A DNA stretch of 64,000 nt from CAZQKW01 sp964594075 (GTDB taxonomy: Bacteria > Desulfobacterota > WTBG01 > CAIYCZ01). The stretch lies in contig CAZQKW010000017.1 of assembly GCA_964594075.1 (NCBI GenBank), positions 1 to 64,000 on the forward strand. The letters run 5' to 3'. Shown here piece after piece: positions 51,475-60,169 of this stretch; the stretch's first letter is position 1; each line of letters begins with the position of its first letter. The translations under genes and the position numbers were made by a program. The notes beneath the pieces were generated by a model. It saw only the letters and a list, made by a program, of their open reading frames with translations, ran no database searches and had not been told where the DNA came from.

Positions 51475-54219
51475 ATGAAATCAAATCAGATGTCAGCAGA
51501 AGAAAAGAGGTTACAAGAGGCGCGCAACCAGAACGTGCCTTGGAAAAAATGGGGACCCTACCTCAGTGAACGACAATGGGGAACGGTGCGGGAGGATTAC
51601 AGTGAAAACGGCGATGCCTGGAATTTCTTCACCCATGACCATGCCCGTTCGCGCGCTTACCGCTGGGGGGAAGACGGCATCGCCGGTATTTCCGATGACA
51701 AGCAGCACCTCTGTTTTGCACTTGCCCTGTGGAACGGCAAAGACCCTATTCTGAAGGAGCGGCTTTTTGGATTGACCAACAGCGAGGGCAACCATGGCGA
51801 GGACGTCAAGGAGTACTATTTCTATCTTGACAGCACGCCAACCCACTCCTACATGAAGTACCTATACAAGTATCCCCAGGCCGCTTATCCCTATGCGGAC
51901 ATTGTGGATACGAATCGCCGGCGAACCCGTGATGAGAGAGAGTATGAACTGCTCGACACCGGTGTCTTCAAAGACGACCGCTACTTCGACATCTTCGTCG
52001 AGTATGCCAAAGCCAGTCCGGAAGACATCCTGGTGAAGATTACCGCAGCCAACAGGGGGCCGGAGGCGGCCGAACTGCATCTTCTGCCGACCCTCTGGTT
52101 CCGCAACGACTGGTCGTTGTGGATTGCCGAATCATACAGAGCTCCCCAGAAACCAAATATCAGGCAGATCAAAGCACCAGCAGGAACCAGCGCAGTCGCG
52201 GCCACGCACCCGCTGCTGGGGGAGTTGATCCTTTCCTGCGAAGGCGAGGTGCCCTTGCTCTTCACTGAGAAAGAAACAAACCACGAACGGCTGTTCCCCG
52301 GTCAAAAGAACGAGAGCCCCTACGTAAAGGACGGCATTAACAACTGTGTAGTTCAGGGTAATCGGGCAGCAGTGAACCCTTGCAAGCGGGGCACCAAGGT
52401 CGCGGCGCACTACCAGGTCAAGGTAGGCAGCGGTCAGGCCACAGTGATTCGCCTGCGGCTTTCCAGCAGTTCTGCGGACAGGCAGGGCACGCCCTTTGGA
52501 AAGCAATTTGATCAAGTTTTCGCTGATCGCCTGCATGAAGCCGATGAGTTTTATCGGTCGGTGACGCCGCCGTCAGTGAGCAACGACGCGGCAAACGTCA
52601 TGCGCCAGGCCCTGGCGGGAATGCTCTGGAGCAAACAGTTCTTTTTCTTTGATGGAAACAGCTGGCTGGACGAGCACCACTCCAACCCCTTGCATTTCGG
52701 GTATCACAAATCCCGGAACTCGGAATGGTTTCACATGCTTAACGAGGACATCATTTCCATGCCCGACAAGTGGGAATATCCTTGGTACGCAGCTTGGGAC
52801 CTGGCCTTCCACACACTGCCGCTTTCGATCGTGGATACCGACTTCGCCAAGGAGCAATTGGAACTGATGCTTCGCGGGGCCTATCTGCATCCCAACGGCC
52901 AGATGCCTGCCTATGAGTGGAACTTCAGCGACGTGAACCCTCCGGTCCATGCCTTTGCCACGATCTTCCTGCACCGCACTGAACAGGCCTTGCGCGGCGA
53001 GACTGACTTTGATTTTCTTCGGCAGATGTTCAATAAACTATTGTTGAATTTCACCTGGTGGGTTAACCGCAAGGACCGCTTCGGCAAGAACGTGTTCGAG
53101 GGAGGCTTCCTTGGACTCGACAATATCGGCGTGTTTGACCGCAGCGCCCCGCTCCCTACCGGTGGCCACCTGGAGCAGGCTGACGGCACTGCCTGGATGG
53201 CCCTATTCAGTCAGAACATGCTGGAAATTGCAGCTGAACTCGCCGCTCACGACCCTACCTTTGAGGACATGGTCGTAAAGTTTACCGAACACTTCTGCTA
53301 TATCGCCGCAGCGATGAACAAGCCCGGGCAGGACGGCATGTGGGACGAGGAGGACGGCTTCTATTATGACCTGCTGTGTCTTCCTGACGGAAGTTCCCAG
53401 AGGCTCAAGGTGCGCTCCATGGTGGGACTCCTCCCACTGTGTGCCACCACGGTAATAGAGAAATGGCAACGGGAGCGCATTCCCCGAGCAATGGCTCAGA
53501 TGCAATTACGCCTAAGCCGGATGTCCGAACTTCAGAGGTCAATCCACCCCACGGGTCCTGGCCATTTGGGTGTAGCTGAGCGGGGAGTCCTCGCTCTGGT
53601 CAACCCCGAGCGGCTGCGCCGGATACTCAAGAGGATGCTCGACGAGAACGAGTTTTTGAGCCCCTACGGCATTCGCTCGCTCTCCAAATATCACGCGCAA
53701 CCCCCGTTCGTTTTTTACGTGCAGGGGCAGGAGTATCGCGTGGATTACCTGCCGGCCGAATCGAACACCGGCATGTTCGGTGGCAACTCCAATTGGCGGG
53801 GGCCCATCTGGATGCCGGTGAACGCGTTGATTATCCGGGCATTGTTAAATTTCTACCTGTATTATGGTGACAACTTCAAAATCGAATGCCCTACGGGCTC
53901 AGGGAAGATGATGAACCTATTTGAAGTGAGCAAAGAGATAGCAGATCGCCTGACCAGAATCTTTCTGCGTGATGAACAGGGCAAGCGTCCGGTCTATGGG
54001 GGAACAGAGAAGTTCCAGGCCGATCCTCACTGGTGCGACCACATCCTCTTTTACAAGTACTTTCACGGTGACAACGGCGCAGGACTTGGCGCAAGCCACC
54101 AGACTGGATGGACTGGATTAGTGGCAAAACTTATCCAACTCTATGGATTGCTCAATCCACAAAAATTACTTGCGGAAGGCAAGGGCGAAGGATTCATGCG
54201 GGAAATGTCCAAGCAGTAA
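51475..54219 (+). CDS. GH63/MGH1-like glucosidase
   Basis: This 914-residue cytoplasmic protein (no signal peptide) is of the MGH1-like glycoside hydrolase group (GH63 clan, alpha/alpha toroid). N-terminal sandwich: WGPYLSERQWGTVREDYSENGDAWNFFTHDHARSRAYRWGEDGIAGISDDKQHLCFALALWNGKDPILKERLFGLTNSEGNHGEDVKEYYFYLD. Barrel: MPDKWEYPWYAAWDLAFHTLPLSIVDTDFAKEQL and MFGGNSNWRGPIWMPVN. Relatives act on mannosylglycerate, glucosylglycerate or trimmed glucans. The frame opens at 51391; the ATG at 51475 (or 51490) is a better start. G+C is clearly higher than in flanks by eye, and with the nearby decay this suggests lateral transfer. Confidence 0.85.
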   Translation: MKSNQMSAEEKRLQEARNQNVPWKKWGPYLSERQWGTVREDYSENGDAWNFFTHDHARSRAYRWGEDGIAGISDDKQHLCFALALWNGKDPILKERLFGLTNSEGNHGEDVKEYYFYLDSTPTHSYMKYLYKYPQAAYPYADIVDTNRRRTRDEREYELLDTGVFKDDRYFDIFVEYAKASPEDILVKITAANRGPEAAELHLLPTLWFRNDWSLWIAESYRAPQKPNIRQIKAPAGTSAVAATHPLLGELILSCEGEVPLLFTEKETNHERLFPGQKNESPYVKDGINNCVVQGNRAAVNPCKRGTKVAAHYQVKVGSGQATVIRLRLSSSSADRQGTPFGKQFDQVFADRLHEADEFYRSVTPPSVSNDAANVMRQALAGMLWSKQFFFFDGNSWLDEHHSNPLHFGYHKSRNSEWFHMLNEDIISMPDKWEYPWYAAWDLAFHTLPLSIVDTDFAKEQLELMLRGAYLHPNGQMPAYEWNFSDVNPPVHAFATIFLHRTEQALRGETDFDFLRQMFNKLLLNFTWWVNRKDRFGKNVFEGGFLGLDNIGVFDRSAPLPTGGHLEQADGTAWMALFSQNMLEIAAELAAHDPTFEDMVVKFTEHFCYIAAAMNKPGQDGMWDEEDGFYYDLLCLPDGSSQRLKVRSMVGLLPLCATTVIEKWQRERIPRAMAQMQLRLSRMSELQRSIHPTGPGHLGVAERGVLALVNPERLRRILKRMLDENEFLSPYGIRSLSKYHAQPPFVFYVQGQEYRVDYLPAESNTGMFGGNSNWRGPIWMPVNALIIRALLNFYLYYGDNFKIECPTGSGKMMNLFEVSKEIADRLTRIFLRDEQGKRPVYGGTEKFQADPHWCDHILFYKYFHGDNGAGLGASHQTGWTGLVAKLIQLYGLLNPQKLLAEGKGEGFMREMSKQ

Positions 54220-54260
54220 GGTAAACAAATGACGTTGTGCCAAAGGAAGAGCGAAAAACC

Positions 54261-54446
54261 ATGAAAACGGTTTCTTGTTTGTGGTCAGGGTTTCTGATTT
54301 TTTCGCTCGTCGGGTGTGCTGGCATCGGTCGGCAAACCGTATCACGGGACCAGTTCGATTATACAAAGGCCATATCCGATTCGTGGAAGCGCCAGATGCT
54401 GTTTAATAAAGACTTGGCACGGAGATACTATGAAGAGCATCCATAA
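54261..54446 (+). CDS. Truncated lipoprotein
   Basis: This 61-residue ORF has a signal peptide and lipobox (FSLVGC) followed by GRQTVSRDQFDYTKAISDSWKRQMLFN. That is the start of a lipoprotein family of several hundred residues that I recall beginning with a similar RFDYxxAIxxSWKxQxLLN pattern. After MLFN the sequence diverges and ends within 12 residues, so most of the protein appears deleted. It overlaps the next gene by 17 bp in another frame. It is probably a non-functional remnant. Confidence 0.6.
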   Translation: MKTVSCLWSGFLIFSLVGCAGIGRQTVSRDQFDYTKAISDSWKRQMLFNKDLARRYYEEHP

Positions 54447-55236
54447 TTCGAATGAGTCGCCAGATTTTTCCCTCTTTTTGGGAGGACCGCTGTTTCAGCT
54501 TCTGGTGCGCTCGCACCTCACTACCCCAGCGCTTGAACTCATGAACCGGAGGATTATATTTATCAGCCTGTTAGCCTGGCTGCCGCTAATGCTCCTTTCC
54601 CTGCTTGATGGTAAAGCGTGGGGCGGTTGTAGATTGCCGTTCTTTTACGACATAGAAACGCAGGTTCGGTTTCTGTTCACGCTGCCGCTGCTCATTGCGG
54701 CTGAGCTTCTGGTTCACCGCCGGCTGCGCCTTGTCGTGGGACAGTTCATTGATCGGGACATCATCACTGAAGACGTGCTGCCGAAATTCAGGGAGGTGAT
54801 TGCATCGGCAATGAAGTTGCGGAATTCAGTTGCCATTGAATTGATTCTGCTCGTTCTGGTCTTTGGCGGTGGGTATTACCTCTGGAATGCCATAAGCGCT
54901 ATAACAAAAATCGGGATTGGAACGGGAACGTGGTATGCAACCGTGAACGATGCCGGCGCACATCTTTCTCCGGCGGGCTACTGGTATATTTACGTCAGCA
55001 GACCACTGTTTCAATTTATCCTGATTCGCTGGTATTTCCGGTTTTTCATTTGGGCCCGTTTTCTGTGGCAAAGTTCACGGCTTGAACTGAATCTTAACCC
55101 GATTCACCCCGACCGTGCCGCAGGCATCGGGTTTCTTGGCGTGAGCGGTGCTGCTTTTGCACCCTTGCTTCTGGCGCAAGGCGCTCTGGTGGCGGGACTG
55201 ATTGCCAACCCGATTTTTTTGCAGGGGCGAAATTAA
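54430..55236 (+). CDS. Membrane protein, N-terminal part of a frameshifted gene
   Basis: From ATG 54430 the 268-residue product has hydrophobic segments at about 48-65, 78-95, 130-150, 185-205 and 235-255. It has the pattern MNRRIIFISLLAWLPLMLLSLLDGKAW ... FRFFIWARFLWQSSRLELNLNPIHPDRAAGIGFLGVSG. It ends IFLQGRN* because a T-tract of seven (55214-55220) is 1 nt shorter than needed. Eight T would read IFFAGAKLTDFKMEIIG and join the next ORF (55248). The full gene would be 54430-55631. I know the full-length family only as uncharacterised membrane proteins. Both halves show intact codon structure, so decay is recent, or this is a sequencing error in a homopolymer. Confidence 0.75.
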   Translation: MKSIHNSNESPDFSLFLGGPLFQLLVRSHLTTPALELMNRRIIFISLLAWLPLMLLSLLDGKAWGGCRLPFFYDIETQVRFLFTLPLLIAAELLVHRRLRLVVGQFIDRDIITEDVLPKFREVIASAMKLRNSVAIELILLVLVFGGGYYLWNAISAITKIGIGTGTWYATVNDAGAHLSPAGYWYIYVSRPLFQFILIRWYFRFFIWARFLWQSSRLELNLNPIHPDRAAGIGFLGVSGAAFAPLLLAQGALVAGLIANPIFLQGRN

Positions 55237-55247
55237 CTGATTTTAAG

Positions 55248-55631
55248 ATGGAAATCATCGGTGCTGTGGTGTTTCTTCTGCTGATCGTGCTGGGACCGCT
55301 GCTGGTTTTTACGCCCTGCTTGATGAAAGCCAAAAGAACCGGCCTGCGAGAATACGGCATGCTGGCCAGCAGATATGTCAGTGAATTCGAACGCAAATGG
55401 CTGCGTGGCGGGGCAGCCGATGATGAACCGCTTATCGGCAGCGGCGATATACAGTCGCTTGCCGACCTGGCAAACGGCTTTCAGGTGATCCGCGACATGC
55501 AGCCGTTCCCGTTCGGCAAAGATGCAGTCATTCAGCTTGTTGTTGTTACGCTGTTGCCGATACTGCCGCTGGTGTTGACCATGATCCCACTGGAGGAGGT
55601 AATCACAAAACTTCTTGAGGCGGTACTTTAG
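55248..55631 (+). CDS. Membrane protein, C-terminal part of the frameshifted gene
   Basis: The second frame encodes MEIIGAVVFLLLIVLGPLLVF ... KAKRTGLREYGMLASRYVSEFERKWLRGG, a soluble charged loop, and a final hydrophobic helix (VVTLLPILPLVLTMIPLEEVITKLLEAVL). It continues the upstream membrane protein after the 1-nt change in the T-tract at 55214-55220. The ATG at 55248 is just the methionine within KMEIIG, and no ribosome site supports a separate start. Confidence 0.7.
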   Translation: MEIIGAVVFLLLIVLGPLLVFTPCLMKAKRTGLREYGMLASRYVSEFERKWLRGGAADDEPLIGSGDIQSLADLANGFQVIRDMQPFPFGKDAVIQLVVVTLLPILPLVLTMIPLEEVITKLLEAVL

Positions 55632-55756
55632 CACACGTTACATTATCATGACCACAAAAAGCATTAACTTTACAGAGCCATCAATCTTGTTTATAATAAT
55701 AATCAATGTTGTCCAAAAATACGAGATCGCCACGTCCCGCGCTGCTGGACTCGCGA
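55632..55756. other. Intergenic flank of dispersed repeat
   Basis: No gene is supported. About 55724-55758 (cgagatcgccacgtcccgcg ... cgcgatgac) resembles common intergenic repeats of the 'gagattgccacg...gcaatgac' kind and leads directly into repeat copy 2. Confidence 0.35.
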
Positions 55757-55870
55757 TGACCGGTTTCATGCCGCGCACGCCCCAGTTTTGCAAGCGGGGT
55801 CAAGAGGCAGGTATCGGAAACGGATAATTATGCTCCGGGAAGCTCCGCCGTGGAGGCGGGGAGCTTCATA
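55757..55870 (+). repeat. Dispersed repeat, copy 2
   Basis: This copy aligns with 44079-44190. It is better preserved as structure: GAAGCTCCGCC ... GGCGGGGAGCTTC forms a strong hairpin, and GCCCC ... GCGGGGT forms a smaller one to its left. Two hairpins in a unit of about 114 bp suggest a mobile, non-autonomous repeat (REP/MITE-like). Confidence 0.8.
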
Positions 55871-56295
55871 ACCTACGGTAAAATAATCATATTATTGTCA
55901 TTGAGCGGAGTCCCGTTTTTAGAAATTATGTAAAAACCAAATGTTAATGCCGTATTTTGGACAGAAATGAATAATATAATTCATTTCTGTATTTTACCTT
56001 TTGGACTTGAGTTTGCCACTTCACTGCCTGTCCTGCAAAGAACGTTACAATGGCTCTATGAAGTAACTCGTCATTCCGATCGTGTGTGCCAAAGCCCTGA
56101 GGTAACGAGAAAGAATGCAATCCCCTGTTTTGGATACTAATGCTGAATCACCCCATTAGGGAGCGGATGCATTCGTGATGCTGTAAAAAAACGAAAAGCA
56201 GTGATGCTCTGAAGTCTGTTTTGGCCGGTGGTTGCTTTCAGCATTATGACTATCCGGGCTTCCGTTGACATCATTAGTGATGATGGAATGACTAA
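55871..56295. other. Intergenic region before the sigma-54 regulator
   Basis: No gene is seen. A CATCA-N7-TGATG inverted repeat (about 56269-56285) lies directly before the regulator ATG, with TTGACA inside it, possibly an autoregulatory site. The rest holds fragments resembling interspersed repeats. Confidence 0.35.
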
Positions 56296-58350
56296 ATGTC
56301 AGAATTAGAAAATAAATTACACACAGAACTCGACGAACGATTGCGCTTCGAAGCGCTGCTGATTGACATTTCCACACACTTTATCAATTTACCTGCCGAG
56401 CACATTGATCAGTCAATCAACTTTGCCCAGCAAAGCATCTGCGAATGCTTTGGCATCGACCGTTCTACAATTTGGCAGCGGCCGATACAAGAACCTGACC
56501 GGTGTCTGTTGACTCACATCTATCAGTCTGATGGTTCGTTGCCGCCCTTCCAACCTGAACATCCGTTGTTCCCGGCAAGAAGCGAATTGCAGGTGCAATC
56601 TGCTGTACTCCCACCATATTATAGGTCAGTTGACGCCAAGACAGAATTTCCCTGGATTTTCTCCCAGGTTATCGAGTGCGGCAAAACGGTTCTCTTCACA
56701 AAGTTCGATGATCTGCCGCCGGAAGCAAGACATGATGTGGAGAATTTAAAACATTATGGAACCAAGGCCGACGTAATAATTCCCCTTGTGGTAGGAGGCT
56801 CGGTCATGGGCTGTATAACCTTTGCCATGATACGGGAAACACGGGAGTGGCCGCAGGTGATGGTGCAGCAGCTCAACCTTATTGCCCAGATTTTTGCTAA
56901 TGCGCTCAGCCGAAAGGTCTCTGAAAAGGAGCTGAGAACAAGTGAGACACGACTCAGCCTGGCAGCAGACTTTGCCGAGATCGGCTTGTGGTCTCTGGAG
57001 ATTCCCAGCGGTAAAATCCTGTGCTCTGAAAAGGTTCGGGAGTTATTTGGTTTTAGACCGGATGAAGATATAAACCTTCAAAGCTTTCTTAGCACAGTGC
57101 ATTCCGATGATCGCGAGCAAGTTAGTCGTGCTATACAGCAGTCGCTTAGGGATGGCACTCACTTTCAGCACGAATATCGGATTGTGCTTCCCAATGGTGG
57201 GATTCGCTGGATAAACTCCCGAGGAAGACTGAATGCGACGACACCTGGCGAACCACGCCAACTGATGGGTGTATCTTTGGACATAACTGATCGCAAGGAA
57301 TCCGAACGGCGGTTACAGAATTCCTATATGGAGATAAAAGAATTAAAAGAACGTCTGGAAGCAGAAAATATTTACTTGCGGAACGAGGTCTATGCCGGAG
57401 ATATATATAAAAACATCATCGGTCAGAGCGAACCGCTCATGCGCATTCTTCACCAGGTTGAACAGGTTGCTGCTACTGATTCAACCGTGCTGCTCAGCGG
57501 TGAAACCGGTTCGGGTAAAGAATTAATTGCCCAAGCCATTCATGATCTCAGCAAACGAAAAGACCGGATATTGGTTAAAGTGAATTGTGCTGCACTGCCT
57601 GCAACGCTCATTGAAAGCGAGCTGTTTGGCCGTGAGAAGGGCGCATACACCGGGGCATTGGCCAGGCAGATTGGACGATTTGAACTGGCCCATCATTCAA
57701 CATTGCTGCTTGATGAGATCACAGAGCTTCCTCTTGAGCTGCAGGCCAAGCTGCTGCGGGTGCTGGAGAATGGCGAGTTGGAGCGGCTCGGCAGTTCCAA
57801 AACTATAAAAGTTAATGTCCGTATTATTGCTGCAACAAACCGTGATATAGCCACGGCAGTGAGAAAAGGCAATTTTCGGGAAGATCTGTATTATCGGCTC
57901 AACGTGTTTCCCATTGAAGTCCCACCCCTGCGGAAACGGATAGAAGACATTCCTCTTTTAGTTGAGGCTTTTGTCAGTGAATTTTCAGCAAAGATGGGGA
58001 AAAAGATACAAACTATTCCTAAAAAAACTATGGAAGCGCTCCAGCGCTATCACTGGCCGGGGAACATCCGCGAGTTGCGTAATGTGATAGAGCAGGCAGT
58101 AATTCTCAGTTCTGGAGGCAGTCTGCAGGTATTAATGCCGCAAAAACCAGATGAAGCGAGCTTTACAAATCAGACCCTGGAAGAAGCTGAGTATCAACGT
58201 ATTATAGAAGTCCTCACGAAGACCGGTTGGCGTGTAAAGGGGCCAAACGGCGCAGCAGAGCTGCTGGGCCTAAAACCTTCAACCCTATCCAGTAAGATGA
58301 AGAAGTTGGGTATTCCTAATCTCCGCAAAAAGCACGATATTTCGTTCTAA
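56296..58350 (+). CDS. Sigma-54-dependent activator with GAF and PAS sensors
   Basis: The protein has 684 residues. A GAF domain (about 18-205) is followed by a PAS/PAC domain (about 218-333, ending LMGVSLDITDRKESERRL), a coiled linker (340-366) and the AAA+ domain (about 372-605). The AAA+ domain has Walker A GETGSGKE (402-409), the sigma-54 contact loop GAYTGA (449-454), Walker B LLLDE and the R-finger region. A Fis-type HTH lies at about 645-680 (GAAELLGLKPSTLSSKMKKLGI). No receiver domain is present, so it senses a small molecule like FhlA/NifA. Next to AOR and EutBC remnants, an aldehyde or amine inducer is plausible. The gene's terminator overlaps its last codons. Confidence 0.92.
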   Translation: MSELENKLHTELDERLRFEALLIDISTHFINLPAEHIDQSINFAQQSICECFGIDRSTIWQRPIQEPDRCLLTHIYQSDGSLPPFQPEHPLFPARSELQVQSAVLPPYYRSVDAKTEFPWIFSQVIECGKTVLFTKFDDLPPEARHDVENLKHYGTKADVIIPLVVGGSVMGCITFAMIRETREWPQVMVQQLNLIAQIFANALSRKVSEKELRTSETRLSLAADFAEIGLWSLEIPSGKILCSEKVRELFGFRPDEDINLQSFLSTVHSDDREQVSRAIQQSLRDGTHFQHEYRIVLPNGGIRWINSRGRLNATTPGEPRQLMGVSLDITDRKESERRLQNSYMEIKELKERLEAENIYLRNEVYAGDIYKNIIGQSEPLMRILHQVEQVAATDSTVLLSGETGSGKELIAQAIHDLSKRKDRILVKVNCAALPATLIESELFGREKGAYTGALARQIGRFELAHHSTLLLDEITELPLELQAKLLRVLENGELERLGSSKTIKVNVRIIAATNRDIATAVRKGNFREDLYYRLNVFPIEVPPLRKRIEDIPLLVEAFVSEFSAKMGKKIQTIPKKTMEALQRYHWPGNIRELRNVIEQAVILSSGGSLQVLMPQKPDEASFTNQTLEEAEYQRIIEVLTKTGWRVKGPNGAAELLGLKPSTLSSKMKKLGIPNLRKKHDISF

Positions 58351-58375
58351 GTTCGATATATCGTGCTTTATTTTT
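58329..58375 (+). terminator. Terminator overlapping the end of the regulator gene
   Basis: AAAGCACGATAT (58329-58340) and ATATCGTGCTTT (58358-58369) form a perfect 12-bp stem with the stop codon inside the loop, followed by ATTTTTA. The 5' arm encodes residues of the protein tail (KHDI). Confidence 0.82.
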
Positions 58376-58494
58376 ACCTTCCTAATTCTCTCTCTAATCC
58401 CACAGCTATCAATAAAAATAATTATTTCAAATAGTTATCAACAATTAAGCCATTTTTTCGCTGCTTGGCAGCAAATTTGATAAGTAATTAAACT

Positions 58495-58833
58495 ATGATA
58501 ATTAGTTTTCTAAAGTTGATACCTCGTTCTAATGAACGCCAGTCAATGATGGAGATTTTTCGGTCGGTGATAAAGCTGATCAAAGGGAGACCAGGGTGTT
58601 TAAGCTGTGCCCTTCATGAGGCGGATGACATTCAACGCTCTATTATATATATGGAACAGTGGGAAACAAAAGAGGATCTGCAGCAGCATATTCAATCAAA
58701 CATATATCTGATGATTCTTAATGCCATGGAACTTGCCGGAGAGACTCCGGAAATACGCTTTCATAATGTTTCGGAAACGATGGGATTGGAATTGATCGAG
58801 GCCTTAAGAATTAAGGGACCTCTAAAAATGTGA
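58495..58833 (+). CDS. Antibiotic-biosynthesis-monooxygenase (ABM) fold protein
   Basis: This 112-residue ferredoxin-like ABM protein has the pattern IISFLKLIPRSNERQSMMEIFRSVIKLIKGRPGCLSCALHEADDIQRSIIYMEQWETKEDLQQHIQS, with C-terminal conservation into NAMELAGETPEIRFHNVSETMGLELIEAL. Relatives include quinol monooxygenases and small stress proteins. It follows the sigma-54 activator. A weak -24/-12-like element (TTGGCAGC-N4-TTGAT, 58465-58481) precedes it but has GA where GC is expected. Its role in this locus is unknown. Confidence 0.78.
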   Translation: MIISFLKLIPRSNERQSMMEIFRSVIKLIKGRPGCLSCALHEADDIQRSIIYMEQWETKEDLQQHIQSNIYLMILNAMELAGETPEIRFHNVSETMGLELIEALRIKGPLKM

Positions 58834-58848
58834 ATATATAGAGGTCCC
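58815..58848. repeat. Inverted repeat at the junction before the AOR remnant
   Basis: GGGACCTCTA (58815-58824) and TAGAGGTCCC (58839-58848) form a perfect 10-bp stem with a 14-nt loop holding the ABM stop codon. No T-run follows. AOR homology begins just after the right arm, so it may mark a deletion junction or an RNA element. Confidence 0.6.
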
Positions 58849-58851
58849 CTT

Positions 58852-59175
58852 ATGGATGACGTTGGCATTGATGCGATTGAAACCTCGGTGGCAGTGGGTG
58901 TTGCTATGGAAGCCGGCATCATACCATTTGGTGACGGTCCTGGATCATTGCGGCTGTTGAAAGAAATCGGCGCCGGCAAAACCTATGGCGTTACCGCCGA
59001 AGAGTGGCGCGCACAGGGATGGGATATTCTCCTTATAGAGCATGAGTTCAACCTGGCAGCCGGATTCACCAATAAAGACGACCGCCTTCCTGAATTTTTT
59101 AAAGAACCGCTGCCGCCGCACAATGCGGTATGGGATTTTACCGACGAAGAGATAGACTCATTCTGGAATTTTTAA
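58852..59175 (+). pseudogene. Aldehyde ferredoxin oxidoreductase remnant with internal deletion
   Basis: The 107-residue ORF aligns with the intact AOR (42100-43827) in two blocks. First: DDVGIDAIETSVAVGVAMEAGIIPFGDGPGSLRLLKEI matches DDIGIDTIETAVAIGVAMEAGIIPFGDGAGALRLLKEI. Then about 200 residues are missing. Second: EHEFNLAAGFTNKDDRLPEFF and PPHNAVWDFTDEEIDSFW match the C-terminus. The pterin-binding domain and cluster cysteines are absent, so it cannot work as an AOR. It keeps an open frame through the deletion, and a terminator follows. Confidence 0.85.
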
Positions 59176-59193
59176 GCTCCGCAGTATTGTTTA

Positions 59194-59226
59194 TTACCGG
59201 CAAGATGCGTACCGGTAAAATTTTTA
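59194..59226 (+). terminator. Terminator after the AOR remnant
   Basis: TTACCGG (59194-59200) and CCGGTAA (59212-59218) form a 7-bp stem, followed by AATTTTT. Confidence 0.7.
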
Positions 59227-59305
59227 ATAATCACAAAAAGGAGAATGAGCAGCATGAAACGAAAGGTTACCAGTACTGCGCAGCCAAATGCGATAAACGA
59301 TCTGA

Positions 59306-60079
59306 GCAGGAGATATATATGCCGAAGGCAAACAGAAGTTTGATGATATCTATGGCACCTGGTTGAAGACCGGCCAGCGGGTAGCGCTTGCAGCCGGGTA
59401 TGGCAAAAACATCTGGGATCTGAATCCGGAACTGGATAAAAAAGTGCACGAGCTTTATGAAGATGGAAAGAAGTCTATATGGGCGGAATTTACCACTGAA
59501 TTCATCAAGACAGTACCCAGTGCCGTGCAGGTTGCCACTCAGGCAAAGGACCGGGAAAACTATATCGTGCAGCCACCTACTGGGGAAAAGCTGAATGAGC
59601 AGTCGGTTGCCACCCTTGAAAAGCTGCGGGAATCATGGGCAGGCAAAGACCCGGATGTGCAGATTGTCATCTCTGACGGATTAAACGCCAATACTATCAT
59701 GAGCGAAGGCCAGGTCGTAACATACCTCACTGAACTGAGAAAGAACCTGCAGGAGGGCGGCTTAACGGTTGAGGATAAAAATATTCTCGTGACCAGCGGC
59801 CGCGTGCGGGCTGGTCATCAGGTTGGCAACATCCTGTTCGGTAAATCCGACCCCGCTAAAAAACGGATGGTGCTGCATATCATTGGCGAGCGGCCGGGCA
59901 CCGGTCAAAATGCATTCTCCGTGTATATCGCAGCGCCCAAGGCACAGGTCTGGGCAGAGAAGAAGTGTGATCACGATATTGTAAAAGTGGTGTGCGGCAT
60001 CTCCAACAAAGGCTTAAAACCTGAAGATGCGGCCAAAAAGAAGGTGAAAATACTAAAAGATATGATTCAGACCAGTTAA
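59306..60079 (+). pseudogene. eutBC: Headless EutB-EutC fusion (ethanolamine ammonia-lyase) remnant
   Basis: The open frame after a TGA (59303-59305) reads IYAEGKQKFDDIYGTWLKTG into AGYGKNIWDLNPELDKKVHELYEDG. I recall this as the linker end of EutB in fused EutBC proteins. A full EutC-like domain follows: VISDGLNANTIM, LVTSGRVRAGHQVGN, HIIGERPGTGQNAFSVYIA and DHDIVKVVCGISNKGL. The B12-binding/catalytic EutB part (about 450 residues) is missing. The only early start is TTG 59363. In another frame, AAGGAG (59237-59242) and ATG 59254 begin a 29-codon ORF (to 59343). This is probably the original gene start, cut by deletion and frameshift. EutC alone could not act. Confidence 0.8.
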
Positions 60080-60169
60080 TAGGTACGTGAATATAAGTTC
60101 CGAGGAGCATATTTCCTGTTTAGTTTAAGATTAATTTTAACAAAACTACGTAAGATGAAAGGAGAAGGT

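Noticed and set aside
58465..58481. Sigma-54 promoter before the ABM gene (TTGGCAGC-N4-TTGAT)
   Set aside because: The -12 element has GA instead of the nearly invariant GC, and the start site would fall almost on the ATG. Too weak to list as a promoter.
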